A DNA stretch of 64,000 bases from Parapristionchus giblindavisi (taxonomy: Eukaryota > Nematoda > Chromadorea > Rhabditida > Diplogasteridae), in NCBI GenBank assembly GCA_943737045.1, contig CALSFV010000004.1, forward strand, positions 1,065,501 to 1,129,500, written 5' to 3'. Positions 28,721 to 41,358 of the stretch are shown here, piece by piece (position 1 is the stretch's first letter; each line of letters opens with the position of its first letter). The position numbers and the translations under genes are program-made. The notes below the pieces were generated by a model. The model did not search any database. It worked only from the letters and a program-made list of their open reading frames with translations, and was not told the DNA's origin.

Positions 28721-30011
28721 TTATCTTGACCATATCAGAGTAAAAGCTACTTTTGTACTTCGTTCATTATAGCAGCAGTAAAAAGTTACAGATCGACATG
28801 AACTGAAGTTTATGTCATTCAGAATTTTTTCCTCTTTCACATAGTATATCACTCGATAAGTATCATTGACAATTTGACTTGTAACGAATTGTTTTGTACC
28901 AAAAACAGAGAGCACTGGAATATAAATTTGCATATTGGCCGTACTGACCACTTTGAAATAGTTTATCTTATTCAGAATTCTTCGCTCTTTCATTTGGTAT
29001 ATGACACGATAGGTATCATTTTCATTTTCATATTTCTCAAGTTATCTTGACCATATCAGCGTAAAAGCTACTTTTGTACTTCGTTCATTATAGCAGCAGT
29101 AAAAAGTTACAGATCGACATGAACTGAAGTTTGTGTCATTCAGAATTTTTTCCTCTTTCACATAGTATATCACTCGATAAGTATCATTGACAATTTGACT
29201 TGTAACGAATTGTTTTGTACCAAAAACAGAGAGCACTGGAATATAAATTTTCATATTGGCCGTACTGACCACTTTGAAATAGTTTATCTTATTCAGAATT
29301 CTTCGCTCTTTCATTTGGTATATGACACGATAGGTATCATTTTCATTTTCATATTTCTCAAGTTATCTTGACCATATCAGCGTAAAAGCTACTTTTGTAC
29401 TTCGTTCATTATAGCAGCAGTAAAAAGTTACAGATCGACATGAACTGAAGTTTATGTCATTCAGAATTTTTTCCTCTTTCACATAGTATATCACTCGATA
29501 AGTATCATTGACAATTTGACTTGTAACGAATTGTTTTGTACCAAAAACAGAGAGCACTGGAATATAAATTTGCATATTGGCCGTACTGACCACTTTGAAA
29601 TAGTTTATCTTATTCAGAATTCTTCGCTCTTTCATTTGGTATATGACACGATAGGTATCATTTTCATTTTCATATTTCTCAAGTTATCTTGACCATATCA
29701 GCGTAAAAGCTACTTTTGTACTTCGTTCATTATAGCAGCAGTAAAAAGTTACAGATCGACATGAACTGAAGTTTATGTCATTCAGAATTTTTTCCTCTTT
29801 CACATAGTATATCACTCGATAAGTATCATTGACAATTTGACTTGTAACGAATTGTTTTGTACCAAAAACAGAGAGCACTGGAATATAAATTTGCATATAT
29901 ATTATTGGCCGTACTGACCACTTTGAAATAGTTTATCTTATTCAGAATTCTTCGCTCTTTCATTTGGTATATGACACGATAGGTATCATTTTCATTTTCA
30001 TATTTCTCAAG
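28721..30011 (-). repeat. 1291-bp four-monomer HOR, unit 3
   Basis: The layout matches units 1 and 2 and closes with an insertion monomer at 29684-30011. The second monomer is the TTTTCATATTGG class. The next four monomers (30012-31295) keep the order of unit 3, but the fourth lacks the insertion, so the HOR breaks down there. Confidence 0.85.
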
Positions 30012-31711
30012 TTATCTTGACCATATCAGAGTAAAAGCTACTTTTGTACTTCGTTCATTATAGCAGCAGTAAAAAGTTACAGATCGACATGAACTGAAGT
30101 TTATGTCATTCAGAATTTTTTCCTCTTTCACATAGTATATCACTCGATAAGTATCATTGACAATTTGACTTGTAACGAATTGTTTTGTACCAAAAACAGA
30201 GAGCACTGGAATATAAATTTGCATATTGGCCGTACTGACCACTTTGAAATAGTTTATCTTATTCAGAATTCTTCGCTCTTTCATTTGGTATATGACACGA
30301 TAGGTATCATTTTCATTTTCATATTTCTCAAGTTATCTTGACCATATCAGCGTAAAAGCTACTTTTGTACTTCGTTCATTATAGCAGCAGTAAAAAGTTA
30401 CAGATCGACATGAACTGAAGTTTGTGTCATTCAGAATTTTTTCCTCTTTCACATAGTATATCACTCGATAAGTATCATTGACAATTTGACTTGTAACGAA
30501 TTGTTTTGTACCAAAAACAGAGAGCACTGGAATATAAATTTTCATATTGGCCGTACTGACCACTTTGAAATAGTTTATCTTATTCAGAATTCTTCGCTCT
30601 TTCATTTGGTATATGACACGATAGGTATCATTTTCATTTTCATATTTCTCAAGTTATCTTGACCATATCAGCGTAAAAGCTACTTTTGTACTTCGTTCAT
30701 TATAGCAGCAGTAAAAAGTTACAGATCGACATGAACTGAAGTTTATGTCATTCAGAATTTTTTCCTCTTTCACATAGTATATCACTCGATAAGTATCATT
30801 GACAATTTGACTTGTAACGAATTGTTTTGTACCAAAAACAGAGAGCACTGGAATATAAATTTGCATATTGGCCGTACTGACCACTTTGAAATAGTTTATC
30901 TTATTCAGAATTCTTCGCTCTTTCATTTGGTATATGACACGATAGGTATCATTTTCATTTTCATATTTCTCAAGTTATCTTGACCATATCAGCGTAAAAG
31001 CTACTTTTGTACTTCGTTCATTATAGCAGCAGTAAAAAGTTACAGATCGACATGAACTGAAGTTTATGTCATTCAGAATTTTTTCCTCTTTCACATAGTA
31101 TATCACTCGATAAGTATCATTGACAATTTGACTTGTAACGAATTGTTTTGTACCAAAAACAGAGAGCACTGGAATATAAATTTTCATATTGGCCGTACTG
31201 ACCACTTTGAAATAGTTTATCTTATTCAGAATTCTTCGCTCTTTCATTTGGTATATGACACGATAGGTATCATTTTCATTTTCATATTTCTCAAGTTATC
31301 TTGACCATATCAGCGTAAAAGCTACTTTTGTACTTCGTTCATTATAGCAGCAGTAAAAAGTTACAGATCGACATGAACTGAAGTTTATGTCATTCAGAAT
31401 TTTTTCCTCTTTCACATAGTATATCACTCGATAAGTATCATTGACAATTTGACTTGTAACGAATTGTTTTGTACCAAAAACAGAGAGCACTGGAATATAA
31501 ATTTTCATATTGGCCGTACTGACCACTTTGAAATAGTTTATCTTATTCAGAATTCTTCGCTCTTTCATTTGGTATATGACACGATAGGTATCATTTTCAT
31601 TTTCATATTTCTCAAGTTATCTTGACCATATCAGCGTAAAAGCTACTTTTGTACTTCGTTCATTATAGCAGCAGTAAAAAGTTACAGATCGACATGAACT
31701 GAAGTTTGTGT

Positions 31712-32403
31712 CATTCAGAATTTTTTCCTCTTTCACATAGTATATCACTCGATAAGTATCATTGACAATTTGACTTGTAACGAATTGTTTTGTACCAAAA
31801 ACAGAGAGCACTGGAATATAAATTTTCATATTGGCCGTACTGACCACTTTGAAATAGTTTATCTTATTCAGAATTCTTCGCTCTTTCATTTGGTATATGA
31901 CACGATAGGTATCATTTTCATTTTCATATTTCTCAAGTTATCTTGACCATATCAGCGTAAAAGCTACTTTTGTACTTCGTTCATTATAGCAGCAGTAAAA
32001 AGTTACAGATCGACATGAACTGAAGTTTGTAATGATACTTATCGAGTGATATACTATGTGAAAGAGGAAAAAATTCTGAATGACACAAACTTCAGTTCAT
32101 GTCGATCTGTAACTTTTTACTGCTGCTATAATGAACGAAGTACAAAAGTAGCTTTTACGCTGATATGGTCAAGATAACTTGAGAAATATGAAAATGAAAA
32201 TGATACCTATCGTGTTATATACCAAATGAAAGAGCGAAGAATTCTGAATAAGATAAACTATTTCAAAGTGGTCAGTACGGCCAATATGCAAATTTATATT
32301 CCAGTGCTCTCTGTTTTTGGTACAAAACAATTCGTTACAAGTCAAATTGTCAATGATACTTATCGAGTGATATACTATGTGAAAGAGGAAAAAATTCTGA
32401 ATG
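31712..32403. repeat. Inner palindrome nested in the left arm
   Basis: Inside the left arm the sequence already turns back on itself. 31712-32030 pairs with 32085-32403 around a 54-bp spacer (32031-32084). A few mismatches are visible, for example GTTATATACC against GGTATATGAC and GCAAATTT against AATTTTCAT. The mirror of this inner palindrome sits in the right arm at 32457-33148. A palindrome of a palindrome implies at least two inversion events. Confidence 0.8.
32031..32403 (+). repeat. Inverted satellite block 1 (plus orientation)
   Basis: Satellite sequence here has its ORF frame on the plus strand, opposite to most of the array. It begins inside a monomer at AATGATACTTATCG and ends at CTGAATG, where minus-oriented TTCATTATAGC resumes. 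A copy lies at 36902-37274. Confidence 0.85.
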
Positions 32404-32829
32404 TTCATTATAGCAGCAGTAAAAAGTTACAGATCGACATGAACTGAAGTTTGTGTCGTTCAGAATTTTTTCCTCTTTCACATAGTATATCACTCGATAA
32501 GTATCATTGACAATTTGACTTGTAACGAATTGTTTTGTACCAAAAACAGAGAGCACTGGAATATAAATTTGCATATTGGCCGTACTGACCACTTTGAAAT
32601 AGTTTATCTTATTCAGAATTCTTCGCTCTTTCATTTGGTATATAACACGATAGGTATCATTTTCATTTTCATATTTCTCAAGTTATCTTGACCATATCAG
32701 CGTAAAAGCTACTTTTGTACTTCGTTCATTATAGCAGCAGTAAAAAGTTACAGATCGACATGAACTGAAGTTTGTGTCATTCAGAATTTTTTCCTCTTTC
32801 ACATAGTATATCACTCGATAAGTATCATT

Positions 32830-33708
32830 ACAAACTTCAGTTCATGTCGATCTGTAACTTTTTACTGCTGCTATAATGAACGAAGTACAAAAGTAGCTTT
32901 TACGCTGATATGGTCAAGATAACTTGAGAAATATGAAAATGAAAATGATACCTATCGTGTCATATACCAAATGAAAGAGCGAAGAATTCTGAATAAGATA
33001 AACTATTTCAAAGTGGTCAGTACGGCCAATATGAAAATTTATATTCCAGTGCTCTCTGTTTTTGGTACAAAACAATTCGTTACAAGTCAAATTGTCAATG
33101 ATACTTATCGAGTGATATACTATGTGAAAGAGGAAAAAATTCTGAATGACACAAACTTCAGTTCATGTCGATCTGTAACTTTTTACTGCTGCTATAATGA
33201 ACGAAGTACAAAAGTAGCTTTTACGCTGATATGGTCAAGATAACTTGAGAAATATGAAAATGAAAATGATACCTATCGTGTCATATACCAAATGAAAGAG
33301 CGAAGAATTCTGAATAAGATAAACTATTTCAAAGTGGTCAGTACGGCCAATATGAAAATTTATATTCCAGTGCTCTCTGTTTTTGGTACAAAACAATTCG
33401 TTACAAGTCAAATTGTCAATGATACTTATCGAGTGATATACTATGTGAAAGAGGAAAAAATTCTGAATGACATAAACTTCAGTTCATGTCGATCTGTAAC
33501 TTTTTACTGCTGCTATAATGAACGAAGTACAAAAGTAGCTTTTACGCTGATATGGTCAAGATAACTTGAGAAATATGAAAATGAAAATGATACCTATCGT
33601 GTCATATACCAAATGAAAGAGCGAAGAATTCTGAATAAGATAAACTATTTCAAAGTGGTCAGTACGGCCAATATGAAAATTTATATTCCAGTGCTCTCTG
33701 TTTTTGGT
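32830..33708 (+). repeat. Inverted satellite block 2 (plus orientation)
   Basis: This is about 2.7 monomers in reverse orientation, including two complete plus-strand frames (32971-33243 and 33292-33564). It ends at TTTTTGGT, where minus-oriented GACACGATAGG resumes mid-monomer. A copy lies at 37701-38579. Confidence 0.85.
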
Positions 33709-35272
33709 GACACGATAGGTATCATTTGCATTTTCATATTTCTCAAGTTATCTTGACCATATCAGAGTAAAAGCTACTTTTGTACTTCGTTCATTATAGC
33801 AGCAGTAAAAAGTTACAGATCGACATGAACTGAAGTTTGTGTCGTTCAGAATTTTTTCCTCTTTCACATAGTATATCACTCGATAAGTATCATTGACAAT
33901 TTGACTTGTAACGAATTGTTTTGTACCAAAAACAGAGAGCACTGGAATATAAATTTGCATATTGGCCGTACTGACCACTTTGAAATAGTTTATCTTATTC
34001 AGAATTCTTCGCTCTTTCATTTGGTATATGACACGACAGGTATCATTTTCATTTTCATATTTCTCAAGTTATCTTGACCATATCAGAGTAAAAGCTACTT
34101 TTGTACTTCGTTCATTATAGCAGCAGTAAAATGTTACAGATCGACATGAACTGAAGTTTGTGTCATTCAGAATTTTTTCCTCTTTCACATAGTATATCAC
34201 TCGATAAGTATCATTGACAATTTGACTTGTAACGAATTGTTTTGTACCAAAAACAGAGAGCACTGGAATATAAATTTGCATATTGGCCGTATTGACCACT
34301 TTGAAATAGTTTATCTTATTCAGAATTCTTCGCTCTTTCATTTGGTATATGACACGATAGGTATCATTTGCATTTTCATATTTCTCAAGTTATCTTGACC
34401 ATATCAGAGTAAAAGCTACTTTTGTACTTCGTTCATTATAGCAGCAGTAAAAAGTTACAGATCGACATGAACTGAAGTTTGTGTCGTTCAGAATTTTTTC
34501 CTCTTTCACATAGTATATCACTCGATAAGTATCATTGACAATTTGACTTGTAACGAATTGTTTTGTACCAAAAACAGAGAGCACTGGAATATAAATTTGT
34601 ATATTGGCCGTACTGACCACTTTGAAATAGTTTATCTTATTCAGAATTCTTCGCTCTTTCATTTGGTATATGACACGACAGGTATCATTTTCATTTTCAT
34701 ATTTCTCAAGTTATCTTGACCATATCAGAGTAAAAGCTACTTTTGTACTTCGTTCATTATAGCAGCAGTAAAATGTTACAGATCGACATGAACTGAAGTT
34801 TGTGTCATTCAGAATTTTTTCCTCTTTCACATAGTATATCACTCGATAAGTATCATTGACAATTTGACTTGTAACGAATTGTTTTTTACCAAAAACAGAG
34901 AGCAATGGAATATAAATTTGCATATTGGCCGTATTGACCACTTTGAAATAGTTTATCTTATTCAGAATTCTTCGCTCTTTCATTTGGTATATGACACGAC
35001 AGGTATCATTTTCATTTTCACATTTCTCAAGTTAACCTCGACCATATCAGAGTAAAAGCTACTTTTGTACTTCGTTCATTATAGCAGCAGTAAAATGTTA
35101 CAGATCGACATGAACTGAAGTTTGTGTCATTCAGAATTTTTTCCTCTTTCACATAGTATATCACTCGATAAGTATCATTGACAATTTGACTTGTAACGAA
35201 TTGTTTTGTACCAAAAACAGAGAGCACTGGAATATAAATTTGCATATTGGCCGTACTGACCACATTGAAATA

Positions 35273-35437
35273 CATCCCCGCAGAATCTCCCTTCGTGTAT
35301 GTGATCCCGGGGATCCCCGGGATCCCCCCGTGCTCCTCGAATTTTTGTGCTGTGAATATTGAATATCAGGTGTGACAATTGCTACTATTGTTTTTCTCTT
35401 TACTTGAACTATTTTATCAAGGGAAGTTTGGAATTTT
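35273..35437 (+). repeat. MITE copy 1, left terminal inverted repeat
   Basis: These 165 bp pair with the reverse complement of 35597-35762 at roughly nine positions in ten by eye. The segment contains a perfect 16-bp palindrome CCCGGGGATCCCCGGG at 35306-35321; the right repeat has a one-base change there (GGGTATCCCC). Confidence 0.85.
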
Positions 35438-35596
35438 ATCAATTACGTAGCCCGAGAACAGATATTGAAAATATTATTTTTTAGCAAATGCCGCGCAAAA
35501 ATCTTGAAGAACTCGCGCACCGTTCGGCTTTATTAATCTCAAAGTGACTTTTTTCGGAATTTCTATTTCTTAGCACAATTCAATTGTCAAGCTTTG

Positions 35597-35762
35597 AAAA
35601 ATTCCAAACTTTCCTTCATGAAATAGTTCAAGTAAAGAGGAATACAATATTAACAATTGTCACACCTTATATTCAAGATTCACAGCACAAAAATTCGAGG
35701 AGCACGGGGGGATCCCGGGTATCCCCGGGATCACATACACGAAGGGAGATTCTGCGGGGCTG
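35597..35762 (-). repeat. MITE copy 1, right terminal inverted repeat
   Basis: This is the inverted partner of 35273-35437. Divergence between the two repeats shows that the element was not newly formed when it landed. Confidence 0.85.
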
Positions 35763-36901
35763 TAGTTTATCTTATTCAGAATTTTTCGCTCTTTCATTTG
35801 GTATATGACACGATAGGTATCATTTTCATTTTCATATTTCTCAAGTTATCTTGACCATATCAGAGTAAAAGCTACTTTTGTACTTCGTTCATTATAGCAG
35901 CAGTAAAATGTTACAGATCGACATGAACTGAAGTTTGTGTCATTCAGAATTTTTTCCTCTTTCACATAGTATATCACTCGATAAGTATCATTGACAATTT
36001 GACTTGTAACGAATTGTTTTGTACCAAAAACAGAGAGCACTGGAATATAAATTTGCATATTGGCCGTATTGACCACTTTGAAATAGTTTATCTTATTCAG
36101 AATTCTTCGCTCTTTCATTTGGTATATGACACGATAGGTATCATTTGCATTTTCATATTTCTCAAGTTATCTTGACCATATCAGAGTAAAAGCTACTTTT
36201 GTACTTCGTTCATTATAGCAGCAGTAAAATGTTACAGATCGACATGAACTGAAGTTTGTGTCATTCAGAATTTTTTCCTCTTTCACATAGTATATCACTC
36301 GATAAGTATCATTGACAATTTGACTTGTAACGAATTGTTTTTTACCAAAAACAGAGAGCACTGGAATATAAATTTGCATATTGGCCGTATTGACCACTTT
36401 GAAATAGTTTATCTTATTCAGAATTCTTCGCTCTTTCATTTGGTATATGACACGATAGGTATCATTTTCATTTTCATATTTCTCAAGTTATCTTGACCAT
36501 ATCAGCGTAAAAGCTACTTTTGTACTTCGTTCATTATAGCAGCAGTAAAAAGTTACAGATCGACATGAACTGAAGTTTGTGTCATTCAGAATTTTTTCCT
36601 CTTTCACATAGTATATCACTCGATAAGTATCATTGACAATTTGACTTGTAACGAATTGTTTTGTACCAAAAACAGAGAGCACTGGAATATAAATTTTCAT
36701 ATTGGCCGTACTGACCACTTTGAAATAGTTTATCTTATTCAGAATTCTTCGCTCTTTCATTTGGTATATGACACGATAGGTATCATTTTCATTTTCATAT
36801 TTCTCAAGTTATCTTGACCATATCAGCGTAAAAGCTACTTTTGTACTTCGTTCATTATAGCAGCAGTAAAAAGTTACAGATCGACATGAACTGAAGTTTG
36901 T

Positions 36902-37274
36902 AATGATACTTATCGAGTGATATACTATGTGAAAGAGGAAAAAATTCTGAATGACACAAACTTCAGTTCATGTCGATCTGTAACTTTTTACTGCTGCTAT
37001 AATGAACGAAGTACAAAAGTAGCTTTTACGCTGATATGGTCAAGATAACTTGAGAAATATGAAAATGAAAATGATACCTATCGTGTTATATACCAAATGA
37101 AAGAGCGAAGAATTCTGAATAAGATAAACTATTTCAAAGTGGTCAGTACGGCCAATATGCAAATTTATATTCCAGTGCTCTCTGTTTTTGGTACAAAACA
37201 ATTCGTTACAAGTCAAATTGTCAATGATACTTATCGAGTGATATACTATGTGAAAGAGGAAAAAATTCTGAATG
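36902..37274 (+). repeat. Inverted satellite block 1, second copy
   Basis: This is identical in layout to 32031-32403, shifted by 4871 bp. Both junctions (TTTGT/AATGAT and CTGAATG/TTCATT) are preserved to the base. Confidence 0.85.
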
Positions 37275-37700
37275 TTCATTATAGCAGCAGTAAAAAGTTA
37301 CAGATCGACATGAACTGAAGTTTGTGTCGTTCAGAATTTTTTCCTCTTTCACATAGTATATCACTCGATAAGTATCATTGACAATTTGACTTGTAACGAA
37401 TTGTTTTGTACCAAAAACAGAGAGCACTGGAATATAAATTTGCATATTGGCCGTACTGACCACTTTGAAATAGTTTATCTTATTCAGAATTCTTCGCTCT
37501 TTCATTTGGTATATAACACGATAGGTATCATTTTCATTTTCATATTTCTCAAGTTATCTTGACCATATCAGCGTAAAAGCTACTTTTGTACTTCGTTCAT
37601 TATAGCAGCAGTAAAAAGTTACAGATCGACATGAACTGAAGTTTGTGTCATTCAGAATTTTTTCCTCTTTCACATAGTATATCACTCGATAAGTATCATT

Positions 37701-38579
37701 ACAAACTTCAGTTCATGTCGATCTGTAACTTTTTACTGCTGCTATAATGAACGAAGTACAAAAGTAGCTTTTACGCTGATATGGTCAAGATAACTTGAGA
37801 AATATGAAAATGAAAATGATACCTATCGTGTCATATACCAAATGAAAGAGCGAAGAATTCTGAATAAGATAAACTATTTCAAAGTGGTCAGTACGGCCAA
37901 TATGAAAATTTATATTCCAGTGCTCTCTGTTTTTGGTACAAAACAATTCGTTACAAGTCAAATTGTCAATGATACTTATCGAGTGATATACTATGTGAAA
38001 GAGGAAAAAATTCTGAATGACACAAACTTCAGTTCATGTCGATCTGTAACTTTTTACTGCTGCTATAATGAACGAAGTACAAAAGTAGCTTTTACGCTGA
38101 TATGGTCAAGATAACTTGAGAAATATGAAAATGAAAATGATACCTATCGTGTCATATACCAAATGAAAGAGCGAAGAATTCTGAATAAGATAAACTATTT
38201 CAAAGTGGTCAGTACGGCCAATATGAAAATTTATATTCCAGTGCTCTCTGTTTTTGGTACAAAACAATTCGTTACAAGTCAAATTGTCAATGATACTTAT
38301 CGAGTGATATACTATGTGAAAGAGGAAAAAATTCTGAATGACATAAACTTCAGTTCATGTCGATCTGTAACTTTTTACTGCTGCTATAATGAACGAAGTA
38401 CAAAAGTAGCTTTTACGCTGATATGGTCAAGATAACTTGAGAAATATGAAAATGAAAATGATACCTATCGTGTCATATACCAAATGAAAGAGCGAAGAAT
38501 TCTGAATAAGATAAACTATTTCAAAGTGGTCAGTACGGCCAATATGAAAATTTATATTCCAGTGCTCTCTGTTTTTGGT
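37701..38579 (+). repeat. Inverted satellite block 2, second copy
   Basis: This is identical in layout to 32830-33708, shifted by 4871 bp. It forms the right arm (37328-38579) of a second palindrome whose left arm is clearly matched from about 36390 to 37274. Confidence 0.85.
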
Positions 38580-39902
38580 GACACGATAGGTATCATTTGC
38601 ATTTTCATATTTCTCAAGTTATCTTGACCATATCAGAGTAAAAGCTACTTTTGTACTTCGTTCATTATAGCAGCAGTAAAAAGTTACAGATCGACATGAA
38701 CTGAAGTTTGTGTCGTTCAGAATTTTTTCCTCTTTCACATAGTATATCACTCGATAAGTATCATTGACAATTTGACTTGTAACGAATTGTTTTGTACCAA
38801 AAACAGAGAGCACTGGAATATAAATTTGCATATTGGCCGTACTGACCACTTTGAAATAGTTTATCTTATTCAGAATTCTTCGCTCTTTCATTTGGTATAT
38901 GACACGACAGGTATCATTTTCATTTTCATATTTCTCAAGTTATCTTGACCATATCAGAGTAAAAGCTACTTTTGTACTTCGTTCATTATAGCAGCAGTAA
39001 AATGTTACAGATCGACATGAACTGAAGTTTGTGTCATTCAGAATTTTTTCCTCTTTCACATAGTATATCACTCGATAAGTATCATTGACAATTTGACTTG
39101 TAACGAATTGTTTTGTACCAAAAACAGAGAGCACTGGAATATAAATTTGCATATTGGCCGTATTGACCACTTTGAAATAGTTTATCTTATTCAGAATTCT
39201 TCGCTCTTTCATTTGGTATATGACACGATAGGTATCATTTGCATTTTCATATTTCTCAAGTTATCTTGACCATATCAGAGTAAAAGCTACTTTTGTACTT
39301 CGTTCATTATAGCAGCAGTAAAAAGTTACAGATCGACATGAACTGAAGTTTGTGTCGTTCAGAATTTTTTCCTCTTTCACATAGTATATCACTCGATAAG
39401 TATCATTGACAATTTGACTTGTAACGAATTGTTTTGTACCAAAAACAGAGAGCACTGGAATATAAATTTGTATATTGGCCGTACTGACCACTTTGAAATA
39501 GTTTATCTTATTCAGAATTCTTCGCTCTTTCATTTGGTATATGACACGACAGGTATCATTTTCATTTTCATATTTCTCAAGTTATCTTGACCATATCAGA
39601 GTAAAAGCTACTTTTGTACTTCGTTCATTATAGCAGCAGTAAAATGTTACAGATCGACATGAACTGAAGTTTGTGTCATTCAGAATTTTTTCCTCTTTCA
39701 CATAGTATATCACTCGATAAGTATCATTGACAATTTGACTTGTAACGAATTGTTTTTTACCAAAAACAGAGAGCAATGGAATATAAATTTGCATATTGGC
39801 CGTATTGACCACTTTGAAATAGTTTATCTTATTCAGAATTCTTCGCTCTTTCATTTGGTATATGACACGACAGGTATCATTTTCATTTTCACATTTCTCA
39901 AG

Positions 39903-41037
39903 TTAACCTCGACCATATCAGAGTAAAAGCTACTTTTGTACTTCGTTCATTATAGCAGCAGTAAAATGTTACAGATCGACATGAACTGAAGTTTGTGTCA
40001 TTCAGAATTTTTTCCTCTTTCACATAGTATATCACTCGATAAGTATCATTGACAATTTGACTTGTAACGAATTGTTTTGTACCAAAAACAGAGAGCACTG
40101 GAATATAAATTTGCATATTGGCCGTACTGACCACATTGAAATACATCCCCGCAGAATCTCCCTTCGTGTATGTGATCCCGGGGATCCCCGGGATCCCCCC
40201 GTGCTCCTCGAATTTTTGTGCTGTGAATATTGAATATCAGGTGTGACAATTGCTACTATTGTTTTTCTCTTTACTTGAACTATTTTATCAAGGGAAGTTT
40301 GGAATTTTATCAATTACGTAGCCCGAGAACAGATATTGAAAATATTATTTTTTAGCAAATGCCGCGCAAAAATCTTGAAGAACTCGCGCACCGTTCGGCT
40401 TTATTAATCTCAAAGTGACTTTTTTCGGAATTTCTATTTCTTAGCACAATTCAATTGTCAAGCTTTGAAAAATTCCAAACTTTCCTTCATGAAATAGTTC
40501 AAGTAAAGAGGAATACAATATTAACAATTGTCACACCTTATATTCAAGATTCACAGCACAAAAATTCGAGGAGCACGGGGGGATCCCGGGTATCCCCGGG
40601 ATCACATACACGAAGGGAGATTCTGCGGGGCTGTAGTTTATCTTATTCAGAATTTTTCGCTCTTTCATTTGGTATATGACACGATAGGTATCATTTTCAT
40701 TTTCATATTTCTCAAGTTATCTTGACCATATCAGAGTAAAAGCTACTTTTGTACTTCGTTCATTATAGCAGCAGTAAAATGTTACAGATCGACATGAACT
40801 GAAGTTTGTGTCATTCAGAATTTTTTCCTCTTTCACATAGTATATCACTCGATAAGTATCATTGACAATTTGACTTGTAACGAATTGTTTTGTACCAAAA
40901 ACAGAGAGCACTGGAATATAAATTTGCATATTGGCCGTATTGACCACTTTGAAATAGTTTATCTTATTCAGAATTCTTCGCTCTTTCATTTGGTATATGA
41001 CACGATAGGTATCATTTGCATTTTCATATTTCTCAAG
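39903..41037 (-). repeat. Source block of a 1456-bp tandem duplication with MITE
   Basis: A 322-bp monomer with the MITE plus one further monomer recur at 41359-42494. The offset of 1456 equals 322 + 321 + 321 + 492 (element plus TA), so the duplicated unit is three monomers plus the insertion. Confidence 0.8.
40144..40633. mobile_element. 490-bp MITE, copy 2
   Basis: This is the same element at the same position in the same variant monomer as copy 1, shifted by exactly 4871 bp. It travelled with the segmental duplication and is not a new insertion. Confidence 0.9.
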
Positions 41038-41358
41038 TTATCTTGACCATATCAGAGTAAAAGCTACTTTTGTACTTCGTTCATTATAGCAGCAGTAAAA
41101 TGTTACAGATCGACATGAACTGAAGTTTGTGTCATTCAGAATTTTTTCCTCTTTCACATAGTATATCACTCGATAAGTATCATTGACAATTTGACTTGTA
41201 ACGAATTGTTTTTTACCAAAAACAGAGAGCACTGGAATATAAATTTGCATATTGGCCGTATTGACCACTTTGAAATAGTTTATCTTATTCAGAATTCTTC
41301 GCTCTTTCATTTGGTATATGACACGACAGGTATCATTTTCATTTTCACATTTCTCAAG

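Larger units (their letters stand above)
19689..31151 (-). repeat. Satellite domain C: HORs marked by a 7-bp insertion monomer
   Basis: Seven monomers carry GCATATATATTATTGGCC in place of GCATATTGGCC, making them 328-329 bp. They lie at 19689, 22264, 23877, 25811, 27102, 28393 and 29684. Spacing falls from about 2575 to 1613 and 1934 bp, then settles at 1291 bp three times. Another class in this domain has AATTTTCATATTGG instead of AATTTGCATATTGG. Confidence 0.9.
31152..33708. repeat. 2.5-kb near-perfect palindrome, arms 1252 bp, spacer 53 bp
   Basis: The left arm is 31152-32403, the spacer 32404-32456, and the right arm 32457-33708. Position x in the left arm pairs with 64860-x in the right arm. 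The junction TTTGT/AATGAT at 32030/32031 is the exact reverse complement of ATCATT/ACAAAC at 32829/32830, which fixes the axis. One mismatch is visible at the spacer edge (CATTCAG against CGTTCAG). Such a structure could form a cruciform or hairpin. It could come from inverted duplication, or from an assembly or read fold-back artefact. Confidence 0.85.
35273..35762. mobile_element. 490-bp MITE with long terminal inverted repeats, copy 1
   Basis: The element interrupts a satellite monomer at GAAATA/GTTTATC and is flanked by TA at 35271-35272 and 35763-35764. The ends read CATCCCCGCAGAATCTCCC and, reversed, CAGCCCCGCAGAATCTCCC. Inverted repeats of about 165 bp (35273-35437 and 35597-35762) flank an AT-rich spacer. 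No transposase is encoded; short ORFs across it are not gene-like. A TA duplication and no coding capacity fit a non-autonomous Tc1/mariner-type MITE, but I do not recognise the family. The GC-rich CCCGGG-containing segment inside each repeat contrasts with the AT-rich host. Confidence 0.9.
31617..36487. repeat. 4871-bp segmental unit, copy 1 (nested palindrome part plus MITE)
   Basis: Every landmark here recurs 4871 bp further on at 36488-41358: the inversion junctions, a monomer with GAGCAATGG (near 34903 and 39774), TTAACCTCGACC, and the MITE. The two copies lie directly head to tail. I found no difference between them in the stretches I compared. The exact left breakpoint is ambiguous within about 31519-31635 because the satellite is identical there. 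Confidence 0.85.
36488..41358. repeat. 4871-bp segmental unit, copy 2
   Basis: This is a direct tandem copy of 31617-36487. Because the left boundary falls inside the first arm, the left arm of its palindrome continues into ordinary variant monomers (36167-36487) in place of the original partner sequence. Confidence 0.85.
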
